A stretch of 64,000 nt of DNA from Blastococcus sp. CT_GayMR16 (GTDB lineage: Bacteria > Actinomycetota > Actinomycetes > Mycobacteriales > Geodermatophilaceae): positions 124,001 to 188,000 of the forward strand of contig NZ_SPQK01000001.1 of the NCBI RefSeq assembly GCF_004570875.1, read 5' to 3'. Under the pieces are notes generated by a model. The model saw only the letters and a list, made by a program, of their open reading frames with translations, made no database searches and was not told the DNA's origin. A program made the translations under genes and the position numbers. Below are positions 8,181-17,031 of this stretch, in pieces; position 1 is the first letter of the stretch; every line of letters starts with the position of its first letter.

Positions 8181-9440
8181 CTACGGCTCGATGTCCAGCT
8201 TGGGACCTTCGATGCAGTCCTCGACGAGCACGAACGCGCCGTCCTCGACCCGGTAGATGTTCACCGCGCGCACACCGCCGTGGTCTTCCTCGGTGATCGT
8301 GGTGGGACAGGCGACGCCGTAGCCGTCAAAGTCCTCGATCGACTCGTAGCCGGCCTTGAGGAGCTCCCCGGTGATCTCGCCGTCACCGGCCAGCTCGCTG
8401 GCGTTCTCGAGGGCCTTCGCCAGCATCGTGGCGATGACCAGGCCCTGGCCGTAGAACACCTCGTCGGCGACCGGGTTGGGCGTCTCCCCGCTCTCCTCCC
8501 ACCAGTCGCGCAGCATCTGGAGGGCCTCGGGGTCGGACTGCGGCATCTTGGCCATCGACGAGCCCATGTAGCCCTCGGCGTTCTCACCGCCGGCCTCGAT
8601 CTCGTCCTGGCTCAGTCCCCAGTGCCACGTCAGGAGCGGCACGTCCAGACCGGCGTCACGCACGCCGTTGACGACGAGAGTCGGCGTCTTGCCGCCGGTC
8701 CCGGTGAGGATGTAGTCGGGGTCGGCCTGCTTGACCTCGAGAACCTGAGGGCCGGCGTCGACCGCCGCCGGGGGGATGAAGGTCGAGGCGACGGCGTCGG
8801 CGTCGAGCTCCTCGGCCGCGGCGTCCATCGCGGCGCAACCCTCCTTGCCGGCCGGGTTGTCCCAGCCGATGCAGGCGAGCTTCGGCGCCCCCGACTCCCC
8901 CTTCTCCTCCCAGTCGTTCACGGCCCACTGCGTCAGCGCAGACATCTGCGCCGCGTAGGTCGGCGTCGCCGGCATCGCGTACGGGTACTTGTTGCCGTCG
9001 ACGCTGTCGACGAGCCCCACGCCCGGGTTGATGGTGATGATCTTGTCGGCCTGGCTCATCGGGATGATCGCGGCGGCGAGCGGCGTGCCCATCGCGATGA
9101 CGGCGACCGCGCCGTCCTGCTTGAGCTTGGTGTAGGCCTCGACTGCCTTCGGGACGGCGTACTCGGACTCGATCTCCTCGAACACGACCTCACGGCCGTC
9201 GATCCCGCCCTGGTCGTTGACCATGGCGAACCAGTCCTTCAGCGCGTCTCCGACGCCACGGCCGATGGCCGGGATGGGCCCGACGCGCACGCCGGTCATG
9301 CCTACGGTCACGGCCGGCTTGCTGCCGAGCTCGTCGCCTGCGGCGTCCGTGGTCGTGGATTCGGCCTCTCCGCCGCACGCCGACGCGAGCAACATCGCGG
9401 TCAGCAACAGCGCGGATCCAGTCCATCTCTTGCCCTGCAT
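8181..9440 (-). CDS. Liv-type ABC transporter substrate-binding lipoprotein
   Basis: This 419-residue periplasmic-binding protein of the Leu/Ile/Val family begins MQGKRWTGSALLLTAMLLASACGG, here given only to show positive n-region, hydrophobic core and Cys at residue 23. The lipobox ASAC is slightly off consensus but plausible. The fold region includes VTVGMTGVRVGPIPAIG and a C-terminal segment FDGYGVACPTT. The ATG at 9440 is preceded by the strongest ribosome-binding site of the operon (AAGGAGG, spacer AAAC). This fits the higher dose needed for a binding protein. An upstream ATG at 9491 is rejected because it destroys the signal peptide. Ligand not predictable. Confidence 0.88.
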   Translation of the reverse strand: MQGKRWTGSALLLTAMLLASACGGEAESTTTDAAGDELGSKPAVTVGMTGVRVGPIPAIGRGVGDALKDWFAMVNDQGGIDGREVVFEEIESEYAVPKAVEAYTKLKQDGAVAVIAMGTPLAAAIIPMSQADKIITINPGVGLVDSVDGNKYPYAMPATPTYAAQMSALTQWAVNDWEEKGESGAPKLACIGWDNPAGKEGCAAMDAAAEELDADAVASTFIPPAAVDAGPQVLEVKQADPDYILTGTGGKTPTLVVNGVRDAGLDVPLLTWHWGLSQDEIEAGGENAEGYMGSSMAKMPQSDPEALQMLRDWWEESGETPNPVADEVFYGQGLVIATMLAKALENASELAGDGEITGELLKAGYESIEDFDGYGVACPTTITEEDHGGVRAVNIYRVEDGAFVLVEDCIEGPKLDIEP

Positions 9441-9504
9441 GTTTCCTCCTTGGGATTCGCAACGAGGGAGAGTTGCGACCAGCACCGACACGGACCGCGC
9501 GGCG

Positions 9505-10563
9505 TCAATACGAGAAAGGCCACATCCGGAAGTAGTCCCGGACGTTGTTGAAAAGTCGGTAGAGGCCTCCTGACTCCAGGACGAGGAAGAGGAGGATCGT
9601 CAGTCCGAAGAGGACCTGGACGAGATAGACCTCGATGTCCGAGGAGAAGGAGATCCCGATCGTCGGAAGCCCGTCCCGCAGGACGATGGGAATGAGGGTG
9701 ACGAAGGCCGCGCCCAGGATCGATCCGGGAATGCTGCCCAGGCCGCCGATGATGATCATTGCCAGGAATTGGATCGACAGGACCAGCGGAAAGAATTCCG
9801 TCGTCACGATTCCCACGTTGTAGCCGTACAGGGCACCCGCGATCCCCGCGTAGACGGAACTGATGAAGAACGCGCGGAGTTTGTAGTGGAAGACATTGAT
9901 GCCGACGCCTTCGGCAGCCAGATACTGGTCACGAACAGCCACCAGCGCACGACCGGTCCGACTGCGGAACAGGTTTTCCGCGTACAGGACACCGAGGGCG
10001 AGGATCCCCATGATGAGGAAGTACTTGCCGACGGTCGTCGCGCTGTCCCACGGCCCGATGGCGAACGGCGGCATCAAGAGCGTCGCCTGGTAACCGCCCG
10101 TGGCGAAGGACCAGTGGTTGAGGACCCATTCGATCGAGTACTGCGCCGCCAGCGTGGCAATGGCGAGATAGAGGCCCTTCACACGAAGGGCAGCCACGCC
10201 GAACAGGAGCGAGACGGCCCCGGCCATGAGTCCGGCCGCGGGAATCGCGATGAGTGCGGGCAATCCCAGGCGCAGGCTCAGATTTGCCGCGGTGTAGGCC
10301 CCGACGGCCGCGAACGCCGCGTGCCCGAGGGAGATCTGCCCCGTGAAGCCGACGAGGATGTTCAGCCCCAGCGCCCCGACGGCGGCGATCCCGATGAGGT
10401 TCAGGACCCCGAGCTGGTAGTCGTCGGCCACCATGGGGACGACGAGGAAGAGCAGGATGAGACCACCGAGGACGACGGTCTTCTTGCTGCCGGTGTCATT
10501 GATGCGGGAGTCCGCGACATAGCTGTCGCGGAAACGCCCGGTCTGCGTGGTCAGCAGTGGCAT
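9505..10563 (-). CDS. livM: Branched-chain amino acid-type ABC permease LivM
   Basis: This 352-residue polytopic permease has about eight to ten hydrophobic helices. Typical LivM blocks are LNILVGFTGQISLGHAAF, RVKGLYLAIATLA, the cytoplasmic coupling sequence GRALVAVRDQYLAAEGVGIN, and FLAMIIIGGLGSIPGSILGA. The ATG at 10563 lies 5 bp after the LivH stop; an ATG at 10581 would overlap livH and is less likely. The gap to the binding-protein start is 64 bp. It acts in the cytoplasmic membrane as one half of the transport channel. Confidence 0.9.
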   Translation of the reverse strand: MPLLTTQTGRFRDSYVADSRINDTGSKKTVVLGGLILLFLVVPMVADDYQLGVLNLIGIAAVGALGLNILVGFTGQISLGHAAFAAVGAYTAANLSLRLGLPALIAIPAAGLMAGAVSLLFGVAALRVKGLYLAIATLAAQYSIEWVLNHWSFATGGYQATLLMPPFAIGPWDSATTVGKYFLIMGILALGVLYAENLFRSRTGRALVAVRDQYLAAEGVGINVFHYKLRAFFISSVYAGIAGALYGYNVGIVTTEFFPLVLSIQFLAMIIIGGLGSIPGSILGAAFVTLIPIVLRDGLPTIGISFSSDIEVYLVQVLFGLTILLFLVLESGGLYRLFNNVRDYFRMWPFSY

Positions 10564-10567
10564 GTCG

Positions 10568-11452
10568 TCACACCCGCTCAATCTCTCGTCGACCGAAGAG
10601 GCCGTAGGGGCGCACCATCAGGACGATCAGGAGCAGCAGGAGCGGCGCCACGAGGCTGAATCCGCCGCCGACGATGGGGTCGAGGTAGCCGCCGGCCATC
10701 CCCTCGACGATGCCCACCGCGACTCCGCCGACGAGGGCGCCGGCGATCGAGTCGATGCCCCCGAGAATGACGACCGGGAAGACGAGGATGCCGATCATGC
10801 CGAGCAGTGGGTCGACTCCCAGGACGGAGCCCCAGACGTAACCGGTGAAGGCCGCGGTGACGCCGGACGTGCCCCAGGCGATGGCGTTGATCCGCCGGGT
10901 GTCGACGCCCAGGGACTGGCTGGCGATGCGGTCGTCGGAGACCGCTTGCATCGCGAGCCCCATGCGGGAGCGCATGAAGAACATCGCAAAGGCGCCGATG
11001 AAGAGGAGCGCGAACGCCGCGGCCCACAGGACCGGCTGCTGGACGCGGATGCCGCCGAACTCCAGCGTCCCGGTCGGGAAGACCGTCGTGACCGACCTCG
11101 TGCTCGTCCCCCAGATCAACGGCACCACACCACGGATGACGGTGCCGATCGCGATCGTGGCCATGACGAGGGAGAGCAGCGGCTCGTTGACCAGCGGGCG
11201 CAGCACGCCGCGCTCGATCACCACCCCCACGATCACCATGACCGCCATCGCCCCCCCGAGGGCGACGAAGACGTTCTCGCCCGACGCGCCGAGCAGCACC
11301 GCGACGAGGTAGCCCCCGAGGAGCACCAGCTCGCCCTGCGCGAAGTTGATGACGCCGCTGCCCTTCGCGATGAGGACGAAGCCCAGGGCCAGCAGCGCGT
11401 AGAGAATGCCGATGAGCACGCCGTTGACCAGCAGCTGCAGGAACAGCGTCAT
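10568..11452 (-). CDS. livH: Branched-chain amino acid-type ABC permease LivH
   Basis: This 294-residue polytopic membrane protein has LivH hallmarks: FLQLLVNGVLIGILYALLAL at the start, GVINFAQGELVLLGGY, the coupling stretch MGLAMQAVSDDRIASQSLGVD, and VVILGGIDSIAGALVGG. The ATG at 11452 overlaps the stop of the acyl-CoA synthetase (ATGA). It pairs with LivM to form the permease of the same importer. It sits between a ligase and the rest of the transporter, again linking uptake with CoA activation. Confidence 0.9.
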   Translation of the reverse strand: MTLFLQLLVNGVLIGILYALLALGFVLIAKGSGVINFAQGELVLLGGYLVAVLLGASGENVFVALGGAMAVMVIVGVVIERGVLRPLVNEPLLSLVMATIAIGTVIRGVVPLIWGTSTRSVTTVFPTGTLEFGGIRVQQPVLWAAAFALLFIGAFAMFFMRSRMGLAMQAVSDDRIASQSLGVDTRRINAIAWGTSGVTAAFTGYVWGSVLGVDPLLGMIGILVFPVVILGGIDSIAGALVGGVAVGIVEGMAGGYLDPIVGGGFSLVAPLLLLLIVLMVRPYGLFGRREIERV

Positions 11453-13362
11453 GCGATCGCCTCCAGGGGGGCCACCCGCGGGTCGACGATGTGCAGCTCG
11501 GTCTTGACGACGGCCTGACGGCCGTCGCGATAGGTCACCTCGGCCTCGACGGGCACGAGGTCCTGGCCGGCGTACATCGCCTCGACGATGAAGCCGTAGC
11601 GCTTTGCCACGAGGCTCCGCTTGACCTTGCGGGTCCTCGTGACCTCACCGTCGTCGGCATCCAGCTCCTTGTGCAGCACGCAGAACCGGACGATGGCGTT
11701 CGCTTCCGGGACATCCCGGTTCACCCGGGTCACCTCGCTCCGGATCAGTTCGAGGACCTCGGCCCGCTGGGTCAGGTCCGCGTAGGTGGTGAAGGAGATG
11801 CCGTGCTGCTCGGCCCACTTGCCGACGCTCTTGCCGTCCACATTGACCAGGGCGACGACGTGGTCGCGTCCGTCGCCGAACGCGACGGCCTCCTTGACGT
11901 AGGGGCTGAACTTGAGCTTGTTCTCGACGAAGGCGGGGCTGAAGCGCTGCCCGGACCGGAGCTTCGCGACGTCCTTCATGCGGTCGACCACGACCAGGTG
12001 GCCGCTCTGGTCGAAGTGGCCTTCGTCGCCGGTGTGCAGCCAACCGTCCTTGACGGCCCGCGCCGTGGCGGCGTCGTCCTTGTAGTAGCCGAGGAAGACG
12101 CTGTCGCCGGCGATGAGGATCTCGCCGTCGTCGCCGGTCCGCATGCTCGCGCCGGGAACCGGCCTGCCCATCGTGTCGGGCTTGATCTGGTCCCAGTGGA
12201 CGCTGACGATGCCGACCTCGGTCTGGCCGTACACCTGCTTGATCGGGATGCCGAGCGCGTGGTACCAGCGGAAGACGTCGGGCCCGAGCGCCGCACCCCC
12301 GGAGTAGATCCGCGCCGCGCGGAGCAGTCCGAGCTGATCCCTCAGCGGCCGGAACACGAGCAGGTCCGCCAGCGCGGTCACGAGCCGATCGCGCAGGCCG
12401 GCCGATTCCCCGCGGTACATCCGTTCGGCTCGGGCGTGACCGATCGGCAGAGCCCACCGGTACAGCGCCCGCTTGAGCCGCGTCGCGTCCCCCACCGAGA
12501 TCTCGACCGTCGAGAGGTACTCCTCCCACATCGCCGGCGAGGCGAAGATGTGATGCGGCCCGATCTCCCGGATGTCGCCGCGGATGGTCTCCTTGGACTC
12601 CGGGAAGTTCACCCGGTATCCCTTGAGTACGTGACCCGCGGTGGACCAGAGCCGCTCCCCCGCCCACGCCATGGGCAGGTGGGAGACGAGTTCGAACGAA
12701 GGCTCCACGGGTTCCACCGCGAGGAACTGCTCGATGGCGGCAGCCATGTTCCGGTGCGAGAGCATCGCGCCCTTGGGCGCACCTGTCGTGCCCGAGGTGT
12801 ACAGCAGCACGGCGACGTCGTCCGGCCGGCCGAGCGCGACCTCGGCGTCGTACCTACCCGGTTCGGCGGAGTCGAGCTCCGCACCCAGGCGCTCGACGTC
12901 GCTGAAGGAGATGAGCAGAGGGTCGTCGTAGCGGCTCATGCCCTGCGGGTCGTCGTAGATGACGTGAGTGACCTTCTCGAGCCGGTCCCGGACCTCGAGG
13001 ATCTTGTCGACCTGCTCCTGGTCCTCGACCACGACGACGGTGGCGTCGCAGTGGTTGATGACGTAGGCGACCTCCTCCGGGAGGGACTCCACGAACAGCC
13101 CGACGCCCGCGCCCCCGAGGCTCTGCGCAGCGAGGTCCGCGACCAACCACTCGGGCCGATTCGTCCCCAGGATCGCCACTCGCACACCGCGTTCGGCGCC
13201 CAGGGCGGAGAGGCCCAGGGCGAAGTGCTTGACCCGCTCCTGGTAACGCCGCCAGCTGGTCGGCGACCAGATGCCCAGGACCTTCTCGCGCAGAGCGGGG
13301 CGTTCCGGCCACTCGGCCGCCGCCTGCTGGAGCGCCTGAGGCAGGGTGCGCGGGCCGGTCAC
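11449..13362 (-). CDS. Long-chain/aryl acyl-CoA synthetase, AMP-binding (FAA1-like)
   Basis: This 637-residue adenylate-forming synthetase has the P-loop YTSGTTGAPKGAMLSH near residue 190, YGQTE in the central motif (KQVYGQTEVG), GWLHTGDEG and the hinge VVDRMKDVAKLRSGQ. It matches the long FAA1 (COG1022) group in length. It makes acyl-CoA via acyl-AMP in the cytoplasm. The GTG start at 13362 overlaps the livG stop; its own stop overlaps livH. Insertion within a Liv operon is seen in actinobacterial catabolic clusters and suggests activation of the imported acid. Confidence 0.88.
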   Translation of the reverse strand: MTGPRTLPQALQQAAAEWPERPALREKVLGIWSPTSWRRYQERVKHFALGLSALGAERGVRVAILGTNRPEWLVADLAAQSLGGAGVGLFVESLPEEVAYVINHCDATVVVVEDQEQVDKILEVRDRLEKVTHVIYDDPQGMSRYDDPLLISFSDVERLGAELDSAEPGRYDAEVALGRPDDVAVLLYTSGTTGAPKGAMLSHRNMAAAIEQFLAVEPVEPSFELVSHLPMAWAGERLWSTAGHVLKGYRVNFPESKETIRGDIREIGPHHIFASPAMWEEYLSTVEISVGDATRLKRALYRWALPIGHARAERMYRGESAGLRDRLVTALADLLVFRPLRDQLGLLRAARIYSGGAALGPDVFRWYHALGIPIKQVYGQTEVGIVSVHWDQIKPDTMGRPVPGASMRTGDDGEILIAGDSVFLGYYKDDAATARAVKDGWLHTGDEGHFDQSGHLVVVDRMKDVAKLRSGQRFSPAFVENKLKFSPYVKEAVAFGDGRDHVVALVNVDGKSVGKWAEQHGISFTTYADLTQRAEVLELIRSEVTRVNRDVPEANAIVRFCVLHKELDADDGEVTRTRKVKRSLVAKRYGFIVEAMYAGQDLVPVEAEVTYRDGRQAVVKTELHIVDPRVAPLEAIA

Positions 13363-14186
13363 GACGGTGCCCCCTGCGGCGCGCCCACGAGGGACGCCCC
13401 GGTTTCCCCGTCGCCCTCGGCCCGCTGGCCGCCCAGGTAGGCCGCGATCACCCGCGGGTCCTGCGCCACCTGTTCGGCCGTCCCCGCACCGATGACACGT
13501 CCGAACTCCAGGGCCACGACGTGGTCCGAGATGTCCATGACGACGCCCATGTCGTGCTCGATGAGCAGCACCGTCACGCCGCGCTCCTCCCGGGTCTCGA
13601 GGATGAAACGGGCCATGTCCTGCTTCTCCTCGAGGTTCATGCCGGCCATGGGTTCGTCGAGCAGCAGCAGGCGGGGCTCCACGGCGAGCGCGCGTCCGAG
13701 CTCCACCCGCTTCTGGAGTCCGTAGGGCAGCAGCCCCACCGGTGTCCGCCGGACGTGCGCGATCTCCAGGAAGTCGATGAGGTGCTCGACCGCCGCCCGG
13801 GCCGCGAGTTCCTCCCTGCGGGCTCGGCCGTAGTAGAGACCGCCGCTGATCAATCCGGACCGAAGGTGCCGGTGGCGGCCGAGCAGGAGGTTGTCGAGAA
13901 CCGACATCCCCTTGAACAGCTCGATGTTCTGGTAGGTCCGCGCCATGCCGGCCGCGACCGCCTTGTGCGGGGAGGAGCCCGTGACGTCGGTGCCGTAGCA
14001 GCTGATCCGGCCCGACGTCGGGCGGTAGTAGCCCGTGACGCAGTTGACGAGCGAGGTCTTGCCGGCGCCGTTGGGACCGATCAGCGATGCGATGTGACCC
14101 TGCTGCACCTGCAGTGAGACGCCGGAGAGCGCGGTCAGCCCACCGAACCGGAGTTCCAGGTCGGACACGTCGAGCGCGAGCGGCAT
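13359..14186 (-). CDS. livG: Branched-chain amino acid-type ABC transporter ATPase LivG
   Basis: This 275-residue ABC ATPase has Walker A GPNGAGKTS, signature-region LLPYGLQKRVELGRAL and Walker B LLLLDEPMAGMN, with the LivG-type long Q-loop to signature insert. The ATG at 14186 has GGGAG five bases upstream; a GTG at 14198 is possible but close to AGGAGG. It is the second ATPase of the importer encoded across 7.4-14.2 kb. The signature LLPYGLQKR departs from the classic LSGGQ, as is usual in LivG. Confidence 0.9.
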   Translation of the reverse strand: MPLALDVSDLELRFGGLTALSGVSLQVQQGHIASLIGPNGAGKTSLVNCVTGYYRPTSGRISCYGTDVTGSSPHKAVAAGMARTYQNIELFKGMSVLDNLLLGRHRHLRSGLISGGLYYGRARREELAARAAVEHLIDFLEIAHVRRTPVGLLPYGLQKRVELGRALAVEPRLLLLDEPMAGMNLEEKQDMARFILETREERGVTVLLIEHDMGVVMDISDHVVALEFGRVIGAGTAEQVAQDPRVIAAYLGGQRAEGDGETGASLVGAPQGAPS

Positions 14187-14211
14187 TGCGGCTCCCACGG
14201 CCTCCTCACCC

Positions 14212-15252
14212 CTAGGAGACGGGAGCCGGGCTGACAGCGCCGGCGAGCCGCCTGAGGATCTCGGCCGCCTCGGCCGCCATGGTGGGCACGAAGTCAGCGA
14301 TGTCGATGACCTCGTGGATGCCGCTCGAGACCTGCCCGGCGGCCATGATCCCGTTGTCGACGTCGCCGGTCTCCTGCGCGCGGATCAGGCCGTCGTCCTT
14401 CCAGCGGATCAGCTCGGCGTCGGTCATCTCGTTGGTCCGCACGATCTCGAGCAGACGCTCTACGCCGGCGTTCCGGAGTCCGCGGGCAGGGCCGTAGACG
14501 GCCGGGAAGACGACGTCGTCGCCCTCCCGCGCATCCACGATCTTTCGCGCGTAGGCGGGGTGCCAGTCGGTGTTGTCGCTGCTGGCGATGAATCGGGTGC
14601 CCATGGCCACGCCGCTCGCCCCCAGGGCGAGAGCGGCCGCAAGCGTGCGTCCGTCCCTCGCGCCACCGGAGAGGACCACCGGGACGGACACCGCCTCGGT
14701 CACGTTCGGAACGAGGACGAAGGTGTGGACCGGCGACGCATGCGTGTGCCCGCCCATCTCGTATCCCGACGCGATGACGACGTCGACGCCCTGCTCCTGC
14801 GCCTTGAGCGCGTGGCGGGTGGAACCGACCTTGTGCATGTGGATCAGGCCGGCGTCGCGGATCATGTCGCGGAATTCGCCGGGGAACCCGGCACTGGTCG
14901 TGAGGGCGACGAGCTGGCGTTCAATCGCGCTGTCGCTGCGCCGCGCCTCGATGACCGCCCGGATGTAGGCCTCGCTGACCGGCAGGACGACGCCGCTGCC
15001 GTCCCGGCCCACCGGGACGTTCACGGCGAACGGGCGGTCGGTGAGCGACGCCACGGAGGCGATGTTGTCGCGCAGCAGCTCCGAGCCCCGACCGGGCTCC
15101 TTGGTCATCCCGGGCATGCTGACCGTGCCGAGGCCTCCGGCGTTGGAGACGGCAGCGGCGATGCTGTTCGTCTTGTAAGGGCCCATGCCCTCCTGGATGA
15201 TCGGGTGCTCGATGCCGAGCAGTTCGGTGAGCCGGTTGGACAACGCGTTCAC
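14212..15252 (-). CDS. Nitronate monooxygenase/2-nitropropane dioxygenase family flavoprotein
   Basis: This 346-residue FMN-binding TIM-barrel protein has IEHPIIQEGMG at the N-terminus, DVVIASGYEMGGHTH in the middle and VVLSGGARDGRTLAAALALGASGVAMGTRFIAS for phosphate binding. Family members oxidise nitronates or act as enoyl-type reductases. In CoA pathways of actinobacteria many are annotated as nitronate monooxygenase without proof. It starts at GTG 15252, 17 bp after the thiolase stop, and belongs to the same leftward operon. Its role in the pathway is unknown; double-bond reduction is one possibility. Confidence 0.85.
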   Translation of the reverse strand: MNALSNRLTELLGIEHPIIQEGMGPYKTNSIAAAVSNAGGLGTVSMPGMTKEPGRGSELLRDNIASVASLTDRPFAVNVPVGRDGSGVVLPVSEAYIRAVIEARRSDSAIERQLVALTTSAGFPGEFRDMIRDAGLIHMHKVGSTRHALKAQEQGVDVVIASGYEMGGHTHASPVHTFVLVPNVTEAVSVPVVLSGGARDGRTLAAALALGASGVAMGTRFIASSDNTDWHPAYARKIVDAREGDDVVFPAVYGPARGLRNAGVERLLEIVRTNEMTDAELIRWKDDGLIRAQETGDVDNGIMAAGQVSSGIHEVIDIADFVPTMAAEAAEILRRLAGAVSPAPVS

Positions 15253-15269
15253 GCCGATTCCTCTTCGTC

Positions 15270-16418
15270 TTAGCGGTCGGTGGTGAGAACTAGGGCGGAG
15301 CCGTCTGCGAGGGCGCCCGAGGTGACAACGCCGACGTCGTGCCGGCTCACCTGACGCGACCCGCCTCGGCCCTGGATCTGGAGGACCGCCTCGGCCACGG
15401 TGTTCATGCCGTGCAGGTAGCCCTCCGCGAGCAGGCCACCGTGGGTGTTCACCGGCAGACTCCCGTCGAGAGCGGTTGCCCCCGAGCGCACGAAGTCGCC
15501 CGCCTCGCCCCGGTCGCAGAAGCCCAGCCCCTCGAGGCCCATGAGGACGACCGCCGTGAAGCAGTCGTAGATCTCGGCGAAGTCGACGTCGGAGGCGGAG
15601 ATGCCCGCGCGGCCGTAGAGCTCGTCGCGGAGCAGGTCGGTGAAGTTGCGGGTGTAGTCGTCGTAGAGCAGCTGGTCACCGATGTCGAGACCCGGTCGAG
15701 CTCCGGCGCGGTAGGCGGCGGAGGCGATGACCGCCGGCTCCTGCTGCAGGTCGCGGGCCCGGTCGAGGCTGGTCACGAGGACGGCACAGGCGCCGTCCAC
15801 CTCGCTCGTGCAGTCGGCCACGCGGAACGGGTCGGCGATCATCGGTGACGCGAGGTAGGACTCCATGTCCAGGGGCTTCCGCAGGATCGCCCGGTCGTTC
15901 AGCTCGGCGTACGCCCGCTGGGCCACTGCGACGTCACCCAGTGCCCGTGGGTCGGTCCCCGTCTCGTGCAGGTACCGCTGCGCCCACATGGCGATGTACA
16001 TCAGGTAGGCGTTGTAGCCGATCGGATAGCGGTACTGGGACGCGCCGCCGGGGAACTGGCCGCTCCCTACCCGCACACCGGATCGGCCGTTGAGCGCCCG
16101 GAAGACCAGGACGTTCTCGGCGTATCCCTGCGCCACCGCCATCGCCGCCTGCTGAACCATGAAGCAGGGCGACTGGCCGCCCTGCTGGAAGTCCATGACG
16201 AAGCGCAACCCCGGCAGCGCGAGTGACGTCGCCACTGCCTCGCTCGACACCGAGTCGTTGAGCACGCTGAAGCTCACGACACCGTCGATCTGCGACAGCG
16301 GCAGTCCGGCGTCCTCGGCGGCCGCGCGGCCGGCTTCGGTGGCCAGGTCCAGAACGCTCCGGCCGGATGACTTGGTGAGCTCCGTGAACCCAACGCCTGC
16401 GATGGCAGCGGTCTTCAT
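15270..16418 (-). CDS. Thiolase-superfamily protein, SCP2/Ltp-type (acetyl-CoA acyltransferase or aldolase)
   Basis: This 382-residue thiolase-like protein starts MKTAAIAGVGFTELTKSSGR. Blocks are GQSPCFMVQQAAMAVAQG around the nucleophile position, FAEIYDCFTAVVLM, and NTHGGLLAEGYLHGMN near the C-terminus. It belongs to the lipid-transfer/SCP2-thiolase branch, whose members (for example Ltp2 in steroid degradation) need a DUF35 partner. Such a partner is encoded divergently at 17857-18273. The ATG at 16418 follows AGGAGG with a short spacer. It is the promoter-proximal gene of the leftward operon. Confidence 0.86.
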   Translation of the reverse strand: MKTAAIAGVGFTELTKSSGRSVLDLATEAGRAAAEDAGLPLSQIDGVVSFSVLNDSVSSEAVATSLALPGLRFVMDFQQGGQSPCFMVQQAAMAVAQGYAENVLVFRALNGRSGVRVGSGQFPGGASQYRYPIGYNAYLMYIAMWAQRYLHETGTDPRALGDVAVAQRAYAELNDRAILRKPLDMESYLASPMIADPFRVADCTSEVDGACAVLVTSLDRARDLQQEPAVIASAAYRAGARPGLDIGDQLLYDDYTRNFTDLLRDELYGRAGISASDVDFAEIYDCFTAVVLMGLEGLGFCDRGEAGDFVRSGATALDGSLPVNTHGGLLAEGYLHGMNTVAEAVLQIQGRGGSRQVSRHDVGVVTSGALADGSALVLTTDR

Positions 16419-16442
16419 CAGCACCTCCTTTGTGTGACCGGG

Positions 16443-16472
16443 ACCATAGGAGCGGGGCGATTCATTCGTCAA
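16443..16472 (-). promoter_or_regulatory. Leftward promoter of the catabolic operon
   Basis: On the minus strand TTGACG (16472-16467) and TATGGT (16448-16443) are separated by 18 bp. They lie 25 bp upstream of the thiolase ATG. This is a good sigma-A-type match and would drive the 15-kb leftward operon. Confidence 0.6.
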
Positions 16473-16493
16473 CCATCCGGTCAAAGTTTTTCC

Positions 16494-16523
16494 TTGACGT
16501 CGATTCCCGACTCGGTGTTAATG
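16494..16523 (+). promoter_or_regulatory. Rightward promoter, likely giving a leaderless transcript
   Basis: TTGACG (16494-16499) and TTAATG (16518-16523) have an 18-bp spacer. The GTG start of the thioesterase is at 16531, about where transcription would begin. There is no purine-rich ribosome-binding site in between. The mRNA is therefore probably leaderless, a common arrangement in actinobacteria. Confidence 0.6.
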
Positions 16524-16530
16524 TGCGGCC

Positions 16531-17031
16531 GTGACCACAGGACCCCGACTCCACCTGTTCTCGGCCAGGCGCCGGGTGACCATGGGGGACGTCGATGCGG
16601 CGGGGATCCTGTACTTCCCGGCGGCCTACCGATGGCAGGAAGAGCTGTTCACCGGCTGGCTGAAGGACACCGGGCATGCGATCAGCGAGATGCTCGAGGG
16701 CGACGCGGCCTGCCCCTGCGTGGCCTCCGCGGCGACGTATCCCGCGCCCATCTCGGTCGACGACGAGCTCTGGCTCTCGCTGCACCCGACGCGTATCGGG
16801 ACTACGTCCTTCGGCATCGCGGCGACCGCACGACGCATCGACGACGGGACGCCTGTCCTGCACGTCGGCAGCTGGCACGTCTGGTCGACGTTCGCGGGCA
16901 CGGGCAGGAGCCGTTCCCTGACGTCGGCGCCGCTACCGGAATGGCTCCGCAACGCCCTCGAGTCCACACCGACCATCGATCCGCCGGGCCCCGTACTGCC
17001 CGCGGCCGCAATCTCCGGAGGACGCCCGTGA
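16531..17031 (+). CDS. Hotdog-fold acyl-CoA thioesterase
   Basis: This 166-residue protein has the 4-hydroxybenzoyl-CoA thioesterase-type motif DVDAAGILYFPAAYRW, with the Asp and the G-x-x-Y/F region typical of YbgC-like enzymes. The following strands contain ISVDDELWLSLHPTRIGTTSF. It probably hydrolyses or relieves excess acyl-CoA in the pathway and may be tetrameric in the cytoplasm. The GTG start sits at the predicted transcription start. Its stop overlaps the enoyl-CoA hydratase start (GTGA). Substrate unknown. Confidence 0.8.
   Translation: MTTGPRLHLFSARRRVTMGDVDAAGILYFPAAYRWQEELFTGWLKDTGHAISEMLEGDAACPCVASAATYPAPISVDDELWLSLHPTRIGTTSFGIAATARRIDDGTPVLHVGSWHVWSTFAGTGRSRSLTSAPLPEWLRNALESTPTIDPPGPVLPAAAISGGRP

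Noticed and set aside
7344-9551. 735-codon plus-strand frame
   Set aside because: Antisense shadow of the Liv genes, typical in GC-rich DNA; composition rich in Arg, His and Asp and no recognisable domain.
11491-13440. 649-codon plus-strand frame
   Set aside because: Antisense to the acyl-CoA synthetase and LivG with shadow-type composition.
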